Origin: Papilionanthe hookeriana x Papilionanthe teres
Taxonomy: Eukaryota > Streptophyta > Magnoliopsida > Asparagales > Orchidaceae
DNA: 64,000 bases
Direction of reading: 5' to 3'
Assembly (NCBI GenBank): GCA_022702705.1
Contig: CM040434.1
Span: forward strand, 55,540,953-55,604,952
In this document: positions 12,183 through 22,136 of the stretch, piece by piece
Layout: the number at the start of each line of letters is the position of its first letter
Numbering within the stretch: position 1 is the first letter of the stretch
The notes under the pieces: model-generated
The model's database searches: none
What the model saw: the letters and a program-made list of their open reading frames with translations, nothing else
Told to the model about the DNA's origin: nothing
Position numbers and translations under genes: made by a program

Positions 12183-12923
12183 TCACAGCTCGTAGGGCCG
12201 GAGATTCTCCAATTCTGGATCTGGCTGAAAGTGGTAAGGCATTTTTCTGTTGTCCATTCTTCTAAAATTAACAGAGATCCACTCCACAGGCACTCCTGGA
12301 ATGCAATGTTTCGCAACGTCTGCTCCGTTTCCTTTTAACACCAGGACGGAACCTACCGGTAGTGGTATCTCCATCGGCCCTCGGAACTCACCTGGGCCTG
12401 CAATCCGGAGGTTAGATCCGAACATGATGTTGAACTGGTTGACGAATGACACTGTGCAGAAGGGTCTAACAAAGTCATGATGGTCTATATGCGGAGGTAT
12501 GCAGTCGCCTTCCTTGTAGATGTTAATAATGCAGCTATTGGGTATGCAATCTGCTGGCAGTACCCTCCATGTTATCATCCTTTTCACTATTCTTTTGATG
12601 ATTCTTGGCATCAGATCCACCTCACTGCGACGGAGTATCCCTGGTGGATTTTCTTTTCTGTCTGTGGCAAAATTGTAGCAACATCCGCATTGGATTGTAA
12701 CTCTTCCATTTCCTAGCATCCACCTTCGGGGTTCTGAATATGTCTTTTCTCTCAGGCAGCCAGCTCGACCCATTTTCTGTAATTCAAGGATGCAATCTAC
12801 AATTTGTTGTTGCTCATAATCTGAGAAAACATCTGTATGCGGCTCGAGGCCTTCCAAGATGTTGACCCTCTTGTTTCCAATTCTTTCAAAGTATTCAAAG
12901 GTTTTCTTCTCAACTAATTGCAT
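12183..12923 (-). CDS. ALKBH9/10-like 2OG-Fe(II) dioxygenase domain (AlkB RNA demethylase type) in a retrotransposon
   Basis: The 246-codon frame starts at ATG 12923. Residues about 20-30 (NILEGLEPHT), 72-83 (NGRVTIQCGCCY), 90-97 (KENPPGIL), 143-160 and 197-207 match the signature blocks of plant ALKBH9/ALKBH10 proteins, which remove N6-methyl from adenosine in RNA with Fe(II) and 2-oxoglutarate. Iron ligands are present: HxD at His145 and Asp147 (HIDHHDF) and distal His206 (DVAKHC). In the FRRM motif Arg221 is kept. The residue six positions earlier, where plant homologues usually have the 2OG-binding Arg (KRIS), is Trp (EWIS; codon TGG, one C-to-T step from CGG). The frame is intronless, lies between integrase and the 3' LTR, has the element's orientation, and continues in frame from 13670. 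A chance host-gene insertion is possible but fits this context less well. Confidence 0.88.
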   Translation of the reverse strand: MQLVEKKTFEYFERIGNKRVNILEGLEPHTDVFSDYEQQQIVDCILELQKMGRAGCLREKTYSEPRRWMLGNGRVTIQCGCCYNFATDRKENPPGILRRSEVDLMPRIIKRIVKRMITWRVLPADCIPNSCIINIYKEGDCIPPHIDHHDFVRPFCTVSFVNQFNIMFGSNLRIAGPGEFRGPMEIPLPVGSVLVLKGNGADVAKHCIPGVPVEWISVNFRRMDNRKMPYHFQPDPELENLRPYEL

Positions 12924-12959
12924 TTTCTCCAGCTCGTATTCCGGGATTATCTGAAGTCC

Positions 12960-13670
12960 TTAGTGTCTAGTAACATACTGCGGGATGTATGGCTCAACCC
13001 CAGCACATTCTTCTACATGTCTCGGCTCCTCGGGGATAGTCTCCGTAGGGACATCCTCTAGGGTTGCTTTCGCAACAAGACTCTTCGGATCTGGTACGTA
13101 TGCTCGGTGTCGAGGTACTGACTCTATTTCTGCTTTCCTTGGTATTTCTTTTATCTGTTCCGACTTTCTTGGAGTTGACTTTCTTCTTTCCGGTTCCTGA
13201 CGAACTGGTCTCCTTGGAGCATTTGCACTAACGGTATCCACTGTCTGTTTATATTGATCTTCTGCTAACTTAGTCAACATTTTGCGAATGCGACGATTCT
13301 TATTTCTCCGCTGGGTAGCAGTGAGAGTAGCTCTCCTTACTCCTTAAACTTTTGCGGGCGCGGGGCTGACAAGCCTACCCTCTGCTGTGGCAACCATGGA
13401 CTTAACTTTCTTATCTTCTTCGGTTGCTTGAGTAGCGTTTTCTTTTCTTTTCTTGCTGCTGGATTGGTGGCTCGGGCCACCCATTTTCATCACTATCTGG
13501 CTGTGAAGTTCTTCTCGATCAACTGGGATCCAATCATTTTCTTCGTATTGTAAGCCGGATAGTGTGAAGTCTGAGTCAATCTCTATTAGTGCTCCATCCC
13601 TCACCCTCTTTTCATCAAGTGCTAGACTCACACCATTTCTAAAGTTTAGAACCAACCGCCCATTCGACAT
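12960..13670 (-). pseudogene. N-terminal extension of the ALKBH-like ORF, two in-frame stops
   Basis: One reading frame runs from ATG 13670 through the AlkB domain to 12183 (495 codons) and is broken only by two TAA codons, near 13344 and at 12960; only 12 codons separate the second stop from ATG 12923. The extension is rich in Lys, Glu, Arg and Pro and looks disordered. Near 13310-13275 it contains the segment LTATQRRNKNRRI. This closely resembles LTRTQRRNKSRKI at the start of gag (about 21880-21840). The preceding parts (GRLVSPAP here; GLVISAPTP there) also match. I infer that the extension is a relative of the gag N-terminal module fused to AlkB. Its function is unknown; basic character suggests nucleic-acid binding. 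Confidence 0.7.
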
Positions 13671-13715
13671 TTCCCTGCGAAAAATAAGGAAAGGATCAGG
13701 GGCTGTACTAAGAAC
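13671..13715 (-). promoter_or_regulatory. Candidate splice acceptors upstream of the ALKBH-like ORF
   Basis: On the element strand, two pyrimidine tracts ending in AG precede the start: one of the form TTCTTGTTCTTAG and, nearer, TTATTTTTCGCAG, four bases before ATG 13670. They are in the right place to create a spliced subgenomic mRNA for a 3' ORF. No donor was identified. Confidence 0.4.
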
Positions 13716-13996
13716 AAGAACAATAAGAAAAACACTTAAAAATTTTTATTCACTTCTTTTAAATTTAAAGGAAGTAGGAAGAGAGGAGAAAATATCAGGA
13801 ATGAATGGATTTAAAAGGAAAGATTGACAATTTTATTATTACGATTTCCCATGTTTTATTTTTAACATTTTCGTTGATGAGATTTTTTTTTATCATCCAT
13901 TTTATTTTGTTTTGGGTTCGGACCCAGTCACAAAGTGATTACTTCACCCATTTTTCTAGGGATAAGATTCTACTTTAGAGGCCACCCTTCGAAACA
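13716..13996 (-). other. Spacer between integrase and ALKBH-like ORF
   Basis: AT-rich, about 280 bases, pyrimidine-rich on the element strand near 13716-13770. No gene seen. Confidence 0.5.
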
Positions 13997-14496
13997 TCAA
14001 GTTGTGTAATACTTCTTTAAATACCATCCATTGATTGGAAGCATGGGTCGTTCTCCACGACAATTCACCAGTTGGTAGGAACCTCCTGAGTAGACTGTCT
14101 CGACGACGAACGACCCTTCCCATGTTGGTTCAAATTTACCTCCTATCTTGCGGTGTGCAAGAATAGATCTTTTGAGAACTAAAACCAAGTCAACGACTTT
14201 GAATGTCCTGGGACGGACTAATTTATCATGGGCCTGGATCATCTTGGCTTGATACAGTTCCAAATTCTGCTGTGCGGAAAATCTTTTCTCTTCCAATCTT
14301 TCCAATTCTTCCAGTCGTAGTCTGGCATTTTCTTCTGTAGTGATCTTTTCTGCAACTGCAATTCTGAGAGACGAAGCTGAACCTCTAAGGGTAGAACGAC
14401 CTCGGACCCGTACACTAAGGCGTAAGGCGTAGACTGAGTAGGAGTCCTAAAGTTGTCTTGTAGGCCCATAAGGCTTCTAACAACTTCTCGTGCCAA
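13997..14496 (-). pseudogene. Tat-A integrase, C-terminal part
   Basis: Two overlapping frames (14496-14239 and 14305-13997) together form the end of a Tat integrase. The first has the conserved TPYALVYGSEVVLPLEV region after the catalytic core; the second has a Lys/Arg-rich linker and then a GKFEPTWEGSFVV segment typical of the C-terminal DNA-binding domain of this clade. A frameshift at about 14240-14300 separates them, and another break separates the first from the core at 14525. No chromodomain was seen, as expected for Tat. Confidence 0.8.
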
Positions 14497-14524
14497 TTTC
14501 TCTTGTTGTCGTCCAAAGTTTTCT

Positions 14525-15319
14525 TTAAAATTTGAATGAGAGTTTTATTAAAGCCTCAGCCAAGCCGTTTTCTCTTGGGTAGTAGATCGTTGAGTATCGC
14601 CAATCGATCCCGTGTCTTCTGACAAAATTGTTGATCTTTATACTTTCGAATGCAGACTCATTATCTGAAATGATCCTGCGCAGCACACCAAAACGGTAGA
14701 CGACTTGATTCTTGAAAAACTGTAGCACGTGGTGTGCTTTCACTTCTCTGAGCGGTACTGCTTCTGCCGACTTAGAAAAGTAATCTGTAGCTGCAAGAAT
14801 GAAGTGATGTCCTCTTGAAGAAGGTGGCTCTATCAGACCCACAATATATGTGCCCCAACATTCAAACGGCCATGATGCAATTGTCGGATGTAGCACATTT
14901 GGAGGTTGATGTAGAACCACTCCATGCACTAGACACTGGTGACAACTTTTGGCAACTTTCATGCAGTCAGTCATCATTGAGGGACAGTAGTTCCCTAGTC
15001 TCTTAATCTTCATTTTCATTTTCGGACCCGACTGATGAGCTCCACAAAGTCCTGAATGTATTTCTTTAACGATTTCATGAGCTTCAGACCCGCTCAGGCA
15101 TCTTAGCCACATCTGATCAAAAGACCTTCTGTATAATGTGTTGTTTATTAATGCGTAAGACAGAGTTCTTTTCTTGATTTGATGGGCTATCGACTTATTG
15201 TCCGGTAGGTTTCCTGTCTGCAAGTAGTCTATTAGTGGCTGCCGCCAATCTTCTGTATTTTCTGTCACTGCTGCAATTGTTTCTTCTGCTTCTTCTGCTG
15301 ATTTGTGTATTGTATCCAT
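14525..15319 (-). pseudogene. Tat-A integrase, zinc finger and catalytic core
   Basis: From ATG 15319 the frame has an HHCC-type N-terminal zinc-binding region (EIHSGLCGAHQSG, later CHQC), then the core. The second catalytic Asp is present in RIISDNESAF and the Glu in ENGLAEA. The first Asp is lost: where Tat integrases have a WGMD-like motif this copy has WGTY. The protein could therefore not join DNA even if translated. The core ends in a frameshift near 14530. It lies 22 bases downstream of the archaeal RNase H frame, in the usual pol order. Confidence 0.85.
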
Positions 15320-15340
15320 GTCGAGCTGTTATAGGACCTG

Positions 15341-16246
15341 TCATCCTTGAACTGACACTTCAACTGACTCATCCTGCAAGCAGGAAAATTCCTTTGCAAG
15401 GCGAGCTAGCGCATCGGCGAGAGCATTTTCTTTCCTGGGAATCTTATAGATTGTTACGTTTGGAATTTGCTCCAATAATTTCATAGTATACTGAAAGTAC
15501 TGCTCGAGTCTTGGCTTTAAAATTCTGTATTGTCCGGCAACCTGTTGAATGATCAACTGAGAATCTCCGTAGATGTTGATGTCCGTTATTCCCATCTGAA
15601 TGGTTAATTCCAATCCGGTTATAAGGGCTTCGTATTCTGCCTCGTTGTTTGTACACGGTTCTGTTAAGTGGTAGGAGTATCTTAACATTCCCCGCTCCGG
15701 TGTTATAAAGATTAGTCCGATTCCTGCCTTATCGGGCACTATCATTTGCAATTCTTTGATCTTCTGAGCTGAGGACGCACCGTCGAAGTATAGTTCCCAA
15801 TGTCGATCATCAGGGTCTTCTAGGCTCATTATCTGCTCGTCAGGCAAATCGTCGTCGAGAGGCGAATCTGCCGGTAAAGGGTGTGCTGCGAGGAAGTCTG
15901 CTAGGACTTGTCCCTTTACGACGCGAAGAGGAATGAAAGTTATGTCGAATTGCAATAGTATCATCGACCACCTGGCCAGTCTGCCAGAAAGCCTCGGTCG
16001 GGTCATCAAGTATTGCAACGGATTAACCCTCGAAATAAGGTTGACCTTATGAGAAAGCATGTAATGCCTGAGCTTTTGAGAGGCGAAGATCAGGGCCAAA
16101 CAATGCTTCTTAATCAGGGAATACTTTACTTCCGTCGGAATTAGACGACGACTTAAGTAGTGGAGAGCATTTTCTTTTCCCTCATCATTGACCTGTGCTA
16201 GCAGGGCTCCGAGGGAGTCGTCTAAAGCCGCGGTATAAAGTATCAA
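15341..16246 (-). pseudogene. Tat-A RNase H and second, archaeal-type RNase H
   Basis: The first ~130 residues are the RT-linked Ty3 RNase H with its tether (YLSRRLIPTEVKYS; later ARWSMILLQFDITF). The second domain, from about residue 155, is the archaeal-type RNase H of the Tat lineage. Its acidic residues are visible in YFDGAS, NNEAEYEAL, YGDSQL and NALADALA, so the catalytic set looks complete. Duplicated RNase H, the second acting in removal of the polypurine primer in models, identifies the element as Tat. The frame begins after a frameshift from RT near 16245. Confidence 0.88.
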
Positions 16247-17178
16247 CGGTCTACCTGAGAGGAGGTGTCATTAAATATTGCTTTAAAGTCCTTGAAAGCC
16301 CGTTGACATTTCTCATCCCAAATAAATTTGGCGTCCTTTTTAACCAATGCCAAGAAGGGCTGACACCTACCTGATAAGTTTGAGATAAAGCGTCGAAGAT
16401 ATGCTAATTTTCCTTGAAAGGATCGTAATTGTTTCAAGGTTTTGGGAGGAGGCATTTCTAAAATAGCTTTAATCTTCTCCGGATCGATTTCAATCCCGCG
16501 ATGTAGGACAAAAAATCCTAAGAATTTCCCTGAGGTGACGCCAAAAGCACATTTCAAGGGATTCATCTTAAGGTTGTATTGTTTTAGTCGCTCGAAAACA
16601 ATTCTCAAATCATACAGGTGATATTCCTTCAGTTTGCTTTTGATAACCACATCATCCACATAGCACTCGACTTGGTTGTGAATGAGATCATCAAAAATCT
16701 TCGTCATCGCTCTTTGGTATGTTGCTCCTGCGTTCTTTAGTCCGAATGACATTACCGTGCAGCAATACACTCCGATCGATGTTCTGAATGCCGTGAACTT
16801 TTCGTCTTCTGGTGCCATCTTTATCTGGTTGTATCCTGATGATCCATCCATGAAAGAGAAGATTTCATGTGTCGAAGCAATGTCAATCATCAGTTCTGGA
16901 ATTGGTAGAGGGAATTCGTCCTTTGGACATGCTTTGTTTAAATCTCTGAAGTCTACGCAAATTCTGATATGATCATTCTTCTTTCTGACTGGTACCACAT
17001 TGGCTAACCAAGTTGGATATTGTTCTTCACGGACAAATTTAGCGTCTATTAGCTTCTTAATTTCAGCTATAACTTGTTCAATTTCTAGACGCATTCTTCT
17101 GGGAGCTTGTCTGACTGGAACGACAGTGGGATCCACTCCTAACTTGTGAACTGCGACTTCTGGAGCTAATCCTGGCAT
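16243..17178 (-). pseudogene. Tat-A reverse transcriptase
   Basis: The frame contains the ordered RT motifs: RICVDFRDLNKACPKDEFPLP, then FSFMDGSSGYNQI (first catalytic Asp), then MSFGLKNAGATYQRAM, then CYVDDVVIKSK (YVDD, the two other Asp residues), then LGFFVLHRGIEI and the connection region. The domain itself is uninterrupted. It ends in a frameshift near 16260, inside what should be the start of RNase H. Upstream, the frame continues past ATG 17178 with one stop, so this ATG is not the natural start: RT is part of a polyprotein. Confidence 0.9.
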
Positions 17179-17206
17179 TTCATCATAACTCCAAGCAAAA
17201 CAGTCC

Positions 17207-18642
17207 TTGAATTACATTAATAGCTTGATTATGTCTTTGGAGTCTTTTTTATTGAGTAAGGAGCTAACAAAGGTCGGCCTAGGCTCTTCGCTAGTACCTA
17301 AGTTAACTTCTATTAACTCATTTATTGTAGATTTGATTTCTTCTTTGAATTATGGTGGAGCGTCTCCGATTGGTAGATCTTCGAGGTCTTCTGAAGCTTC
17401 GAAGCAGTCTTTATTAGGTTCGCAAGTGACAACTAAGCAAAATCCTGTGTCATCAACCGATCCTACTGTGCCGAATCTGAGACCATGTTTTGAATTGGGA
17501 GGCCGACCGACATTATTCCATAATTTTTTAAAATGTTGTGATTGATTTTTTGTCCATCGTCAAGGTAAGACTCCACGTTGAATTAAATTTTGAACACAGG
17601 GAGAGCACCACTCAAAAGGCAGTTCCATTAATTCGGAAGAGGTAACATCTTCAAATTGTACATCTTTTTCAGTATTGGAAGAAGAAGCACCACGGTAGAA
17701 CTTGATTGGCTTTGCACCACCATCATGCACTTCCTTGACCACCATACCCTCGATCTTATTAGAATGGATCGGGGTCAGGGTCATAGTATGTACATAATGA
17801 TTAATCTTCTCGTACATTGATTTGTATTCTTCATTCTTTTCATCTTCGAGAGAGATCTTGAACTGGGGTTTCTTTTGATTTACTGTTGCTGCCTCTTTCT
17901 TGATTTCTTCTTCTTCTCCGAAACTGTTCTCCCAATCAACATCGATGACAAGTTTCTTTTGTCCAACTGTTCCAAAGTTTCTTCCACGTCCTCGTCCCCG
18001 GCCTCGACCTCGGGTGCTAGTTCTGGAGAAATCTTCACCATCTCACCGTAAGGGAGTGGTGAGTAACTATTGGACTAGAACTTCAGGTTCTTCATCGTCT
18101 CAAATTTCTTTTGCTTCATTTTGTATGGTATTTCTGGAAAAGATTATTTTCTTCGGAGGCGCATAGTAGGCCGCATCTTCATGAATTCCAATCTCGTGTA
18201 CAGAGAATGGTTGCAAGTCACCTTTGATACACTGTTCTCCTCCTTCGTAATACTTTATGCAATGGTGCAGAGATGACGGTACCATCCAGTTTTCATGGAT
18301 TCATGGCCGACCCAGTAGAGCGTTGAACGATGTCTTAGAATCAATTATGTGGAATTTTACGGTTGTCTTTGCTAAATCACCGGTCTTCATTAGTAGTGTT
18401 ATCGATCTAAGAGCTCTTTCTCCTTTTTAATTGAAGCCTCTTAATAGCATCTTGTCTACTTCAAGCTCGCAAGCATCAATTTCCAAATACACTAGCGTCC
18501 GAAGATTCATTATGTTGATTGATGCTCCCGAATCAACCAACACTCTGGAGAGCGTAAACTTTTCAATAGTGACTGAAATGTATGACGGTCAGTTGTGATC
18601 AGTTGTTCTCAGTAATAGATCATTGTCCGTGAAGGTAACACC
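17207..18642 (-). pseudogene. Tat-A aspartic protease and RG-rich linker to RT
   Basis: On the minus strand, 18555-18420 encodes the active-site motif VLVDSGASINIM (Asp-Ser-Gly at 18538-18530), and about 18320 encodes NALLGRP, where the next codon is TGA instead of the expected TGG. This is a retroviral-type aspartic protease that would process Gag-Pol. Between protease and RT lies an acidic, Lys/Glu-rich linker with an Arg-Gly run at 17983-18016 and short open pieces (18285-18100, 17817-17560). At least five stops break the region. Near 17200 the frame joins the RT leader (FAWSYDEMPGL). Confidence 0.75.
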
Positions 18643-20205
18643 TCACTGTTCTCTTAACGAGCAAACCTCGTCGAAGGAATTACCGGCCATTTGAGTTAAA
18701 CAAATCTCTGGATCAAGTAAAGCCTTGATCAGAGCCTCCCTCATCTCCTTTGACAGGATCAGAGCATCGTATATGCTTAGTTTGGCTGGTAGCTTTCTAA
18801 GATGGGCTAGCACGTTGTAGTCCACTTTATTACAATGTTCCTCCATTTCTTCCAGAATGGGCAGTTCCTCTGCTGGGGTTGGCTCTTCCTGAGCAACCAC
18901 CTGCTTTCCTTTATCCTTTGGACCCATTGTCGGGGGTAGAACTTTTTCGCTTCTTAGATTGACCTCTATTATCTCTTCTAAATTTACTGGTGTCTCCTCT
19001 TGAATTGGAACAACTGGCTCTTCTGAAGTTGCTTCGGTGTCTGATGGTTCTAATTCTATCGCGATTGGAGCTCCTCGAAATTCACAAATGGACTCGTTGT
19101 TTGTTGAGCTTTCGTAGCCTCCTTTGTGAACATCTTCTTCATCGTGGTCATCGAGGTTATGTATGATTTGAGAATCATTATTTGTATTGGAATCGAGATA
19201 CAGATTAAACCGGTTGTCGCTAGTTACGTAATCGTTAGAAACAGTCAAAACGTAGCTAACGCCATAATCCTTATCATTATAAGAACTCGCCGGGGCGAGC
19301 AGATAATCATACAGAGTCAGGAGTTCGACGGATTTCTCCCCCGAATCAGAAACAACCATCCTAGGATAAGCAGCCCCTAGTCTACCCTTCAGAGCCTCGG
19401 TCTTCTTTTCTTCCACGATCTTCTCCTCCTTTTGGGGCGGTTCTTCAATCTCAAGTGATAGTGCCGGCTCGACAGGTTTTAAAATCTGAGTTGAAGCGCG
19501 TACCGAAGCGGTCTGGATGTGATCCAAAATTTTCTTTGATGATCCTGTCCAGACAGTACTCCATCCATCATCAGTCATGTATGGGTTTATCGGAACAATG
19601 AGATCCGTTGAAATAACATTGACGGAACCTCCTTTCTGGGGCTCCTTCATGTATTCCTTTGGGATCATTATGTTCCCTTTCCGAAGATTGTCATCAAGCC
19701 AACTCTTGAAAGTGATGCAATCCTCTATCTTGTGTCTGAGCATCTGGTGGTAAGGGAAATAATTTGGATGATCTTTCTTATTGACTTCCTCCAGCTTCTT
19801 GGGCTCTGGTAACTGAAAATCCGGTGTCTTCATTAAGCTGCGGAACATCTTCGCTACTGCTTCAGTTTTAAATGGATATTCTCTATTTAGAAGTTCTCTT
19901 AAGGTATGCGATGAACGAGGCGCTTGTTCATAATGCTGAGGAGATTGATAGCTCAGAAGAGGATGCTGATAGCCCTGTTGAGGTTGCTGATAACCCTGCT
20001 GAGGTTGCTGATAAGTCCATTGTGGTGGTTGATAACTAGGCTGTGGCCACTCTGACTGTATCTGAACCGGCTGCTTGCCCTTATCTACTGTCGTGACGAT
20101 TCCGGATTTCTTTTCTAATGTTTTCACGGGCTTCTGCTTATCGTTCTTGTCCACGAAACTTAGCTGCTTTGCCTCTTCTTGCAAGCTCCAGGCTTTGCTA
20201 AGCAA
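18643..20205 (-). pseudogene. Tat-A gag, C-terminal region with QQP repeats
   Basis: The 520-codon open stretch has a Pro/Gln/Tyr-rich repeat (units like YQQPQQG) at residues about 60-95, then LNREYPFKTEAVAKMFRSL, then PNYFPYHQMLRHKIEDC, a pseudo-zinc-knuckle typical of Tat gag, and an acidic tail. It is in the same frame as the gag core upstream (20514-20296); only one TAA at about 20294 separates them. The end at 18643 is a stop just before the protease, which follows in the same frame. Confidence 0.82.
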
Positions 20206-20295
20206 CTTCTCGAAAGTCTTGATTGTAAATCCTTTAAGGAGAAGTGCTATCGGGCCATGGATACTTTTAAGTAGGATGCCGACTACATGTTGTTC

Positions 20296-21749
20296 TTAAA
20301 GCTGTGGTTCACACTTCATGCTTAAGTTTCTCCATCGAAGTATGTAATCCACTAATGTCTCGTTCGGCTTTTGTTGCTCCACCACTAGATCACCGATAGT
20401 GATGTGGTGCTGAGCCCCGACAAACCGCTTAACAAAGAGATTCTCTAGTTCTGAAAAGGCCTTTACTGAACTGTTCGACAATTCTGCGTACCAGTCGAAG
20501 GCAATCCCTGACAAACTGCTGACAAACTGACGGAAGAGTAAAGCGTCACTCCCACCGGCATTGCAGCAACTAGCACAAAAATGTGCGACATGCTGCCGGG
20601 GTTTCCCGTTCCATCAAAAGTCTTAAACAGAGGTGGTACGAAGCCTTTCGGGTATTGGACCGCATCGAACTCTTCGGGGTAAGGTCTGCCCATCTGAATA
20701 GATGCTCCACTCTTAGATTGTGCTAGGGCTTCTCGCACCGGTTGTTCTACCATGCTCTTAATGTCCTTTTCTGGAATCATGCTTTGTGCAGGATCTTTCT
20801 TTAGTTGTTCGTGTCCGTTGACGGATGTGATCTCTTTTCCTCCATCTGAAATATGGATAATTTCTGGGGGTGTCTCTTTCTGAGTTTGTACCTGACTCTG
20901 GAGAGTGGCTAAGGCAGCAACCATCTCTTCCATCCTCTTTGCCATCTGGGAAATTATGTCATCTCTCTCCCGAAGCTGTGCCCTCATCACTTCCGGTTCA
21001 TCTCTTTCTGCAGCTGCTGGAGCACCTTGTGAAGCGGATGATGCTCGCGTCTCAACCATGTTGATCTCGGCATACTCCTCATCCATGAATTCTGATGAGT
21101 CAACTTCATCCTCTAGTTTTTCTTCTCTTTCTTTTGACAACCATTGGATGTCGGTCCTTAGCTTGTCCATGGCATCCTCTAGTGGCCTTTTCTGCACGGT
21201 CTCGCAGTTGTCTCGTGACGGTTGTTGAACTTCCTTTCTGGGAGCCCCCTTTATTGCAGTAGCACTTCCTTCTGATTCAAGTCTCCTGACGAGACTTTTC
21301 TTCTCAGGACATTGTTTTGGTCTTAGCTTGCCGGTAGTAGGTCGCCATACCATCCTTCTCGCAGTCGGAAGCCTAGGACCAGATGATCTGTCGGCAATAT
21401 GCTGGAAGGTGGTATCCTCCCTAATTTGTAGACCCGATACAACAACGGGTGAGCTGTCTTTTATCTTCTTCTTTGGTTTCTCTGTGGCAGTAACAGGCTC
21501 TATTTGCGGTCCGAGGCGGGATTTAGCTGGCACTCGTCTTATCCTTCTTAAGATTTCTGATACAGGGCATCTTTCTTTCTTTGCCAATCTTTCTATCACA
21601 GCTTGCAGTCGAGCAAATGGCGTAGTCTTATGCCTCTTCATTTTGTAATTGTTGTAGTATGCAGGTCGGGGTAATGCAGCGGCAATCCTACGAACATTCT
21701 CTTCACCTGATGCGGCAGAGAGAGGGTGAAACCTGATCCCTTCCAACAA
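20296..21749 (-). pseudogene. Tat-A gag core (retrotransposon gag domain)
   Basis: The first frame (to 20463) carries a basic N-terminal stretch, a helical acidic region, a probable coiled coil (ERDDIISQMAKRMEEMVAAL) and PKGFVPPLFKTFDGTGNP, the start of the gag capsid domain. A one-base shift near 20590-20600 moves the rest into the frame of 20514-20296, with SGIAFDWYAEL and the downstream VDYILRWRNLSMKCEP block, both typical of Tat gag. The 21749 boundary is only a TTG; the frame is open further upstream to about 21905. Confidence 0.85.
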
Positions 21750-22136
21750 AGGTATATACTCAGGCAGTTCTTCTATTTCCTCAGAAATTTCTTCTAGAAA
21801 AGCAACTTCAGCAGCTTTGGCTTTCTCAATCCTGGCGATCTTTCTGCTTTTATTTCTCCTTTGAGTCCTAGTTAGGGGTGCAACTCTTGAACCGGACCCA
21901 ATCTAAAAAACGAGATGGTATTGTAGCAAAATCATGTACCCTCCATGAGTGACGAGCTCATCACGGACTTGGATTTCCTTCCCCTTCAGTTTGGCAGAAG
22001 TAGGGGTAGGTGCAGAGATGACTAGACCGGTGGGGGTAGAGACAACAGTCCTCCTACGAACAGTAGTACTTCTGTCAGCTGGAACCCTTTACAGGGGAGG
22101 GAACTCTTGAGTCGATTTCAGGTTGAACTCAATCAT
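21750..22136 (-). pseudogene. Start of Tat-A gag region
   Basis: A frame starts at ATG 22136 with MIEFNLKSTQEFPPL, is broken by stops near 22092 and 21904, and leads into the gag frame through LTRTQRRNKSRKI. The first 15 residues resemble AEFDLNSHEDFP in the leader ORF of Tat-B (60640-60350). The following basic motif is shared with the ALKBH-like ORF. Whether ATG 22136 is the true gag start is unclear, because the Athila junction falls exactly here. Confidence 0.55.

Larger units (their letters stand above)
10341..22136 (-). mobile_element. Tat/Ogre-lineage retrotransposon Tat-A, internal region
   Basis: Read on the minus strand, the order is gag, protease, reverse transcriptase, RNase H, archaeal-type RNase H, integrase, an ALKBH-like ORF, a tandem-repeat 3' UTR and a PPT. 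The dual RNase H arrangement is diagnostic of the Tat clade (Tat, Ogre, Retand) of plant Ty3/gypsy elements. The 5' end is missing: at 22136 the sequence passes directly into a plus-strand Athila integrase, with no LTR or PBS. Numerous stop codons and frameshifts show an old, inactive copy; several stops look like C-to-T or G-to-A changes (TGG to TGA in the protease), the usual decay of methylated plant repeats. Confidence 0.9.

Noticed and set aside
12183..12923. ALKBH domain as an ordinary host gene
   Set aside because: It lacks introns, shares orientation and position with the Tat pol genes, is in frame with a gag-like extension, and is followed by the element's 3' UTR and PPT. Not fully excluded.
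12183..12923. ALKBH domain derived from a plant RNA virus
   Set aside because: The visible blocks (NPPGIL, GNGADVAKHC, RPFCTVSF) match plant ALKBH9/10 and not the AlkB type I recall for flexiviruses.
21860..21945. Short intron removing the stop before the gag frame
   Set aside because: The only GT..AG span is about 37 bases, too short for a plant intron; simple nonsense mutation is more likely.
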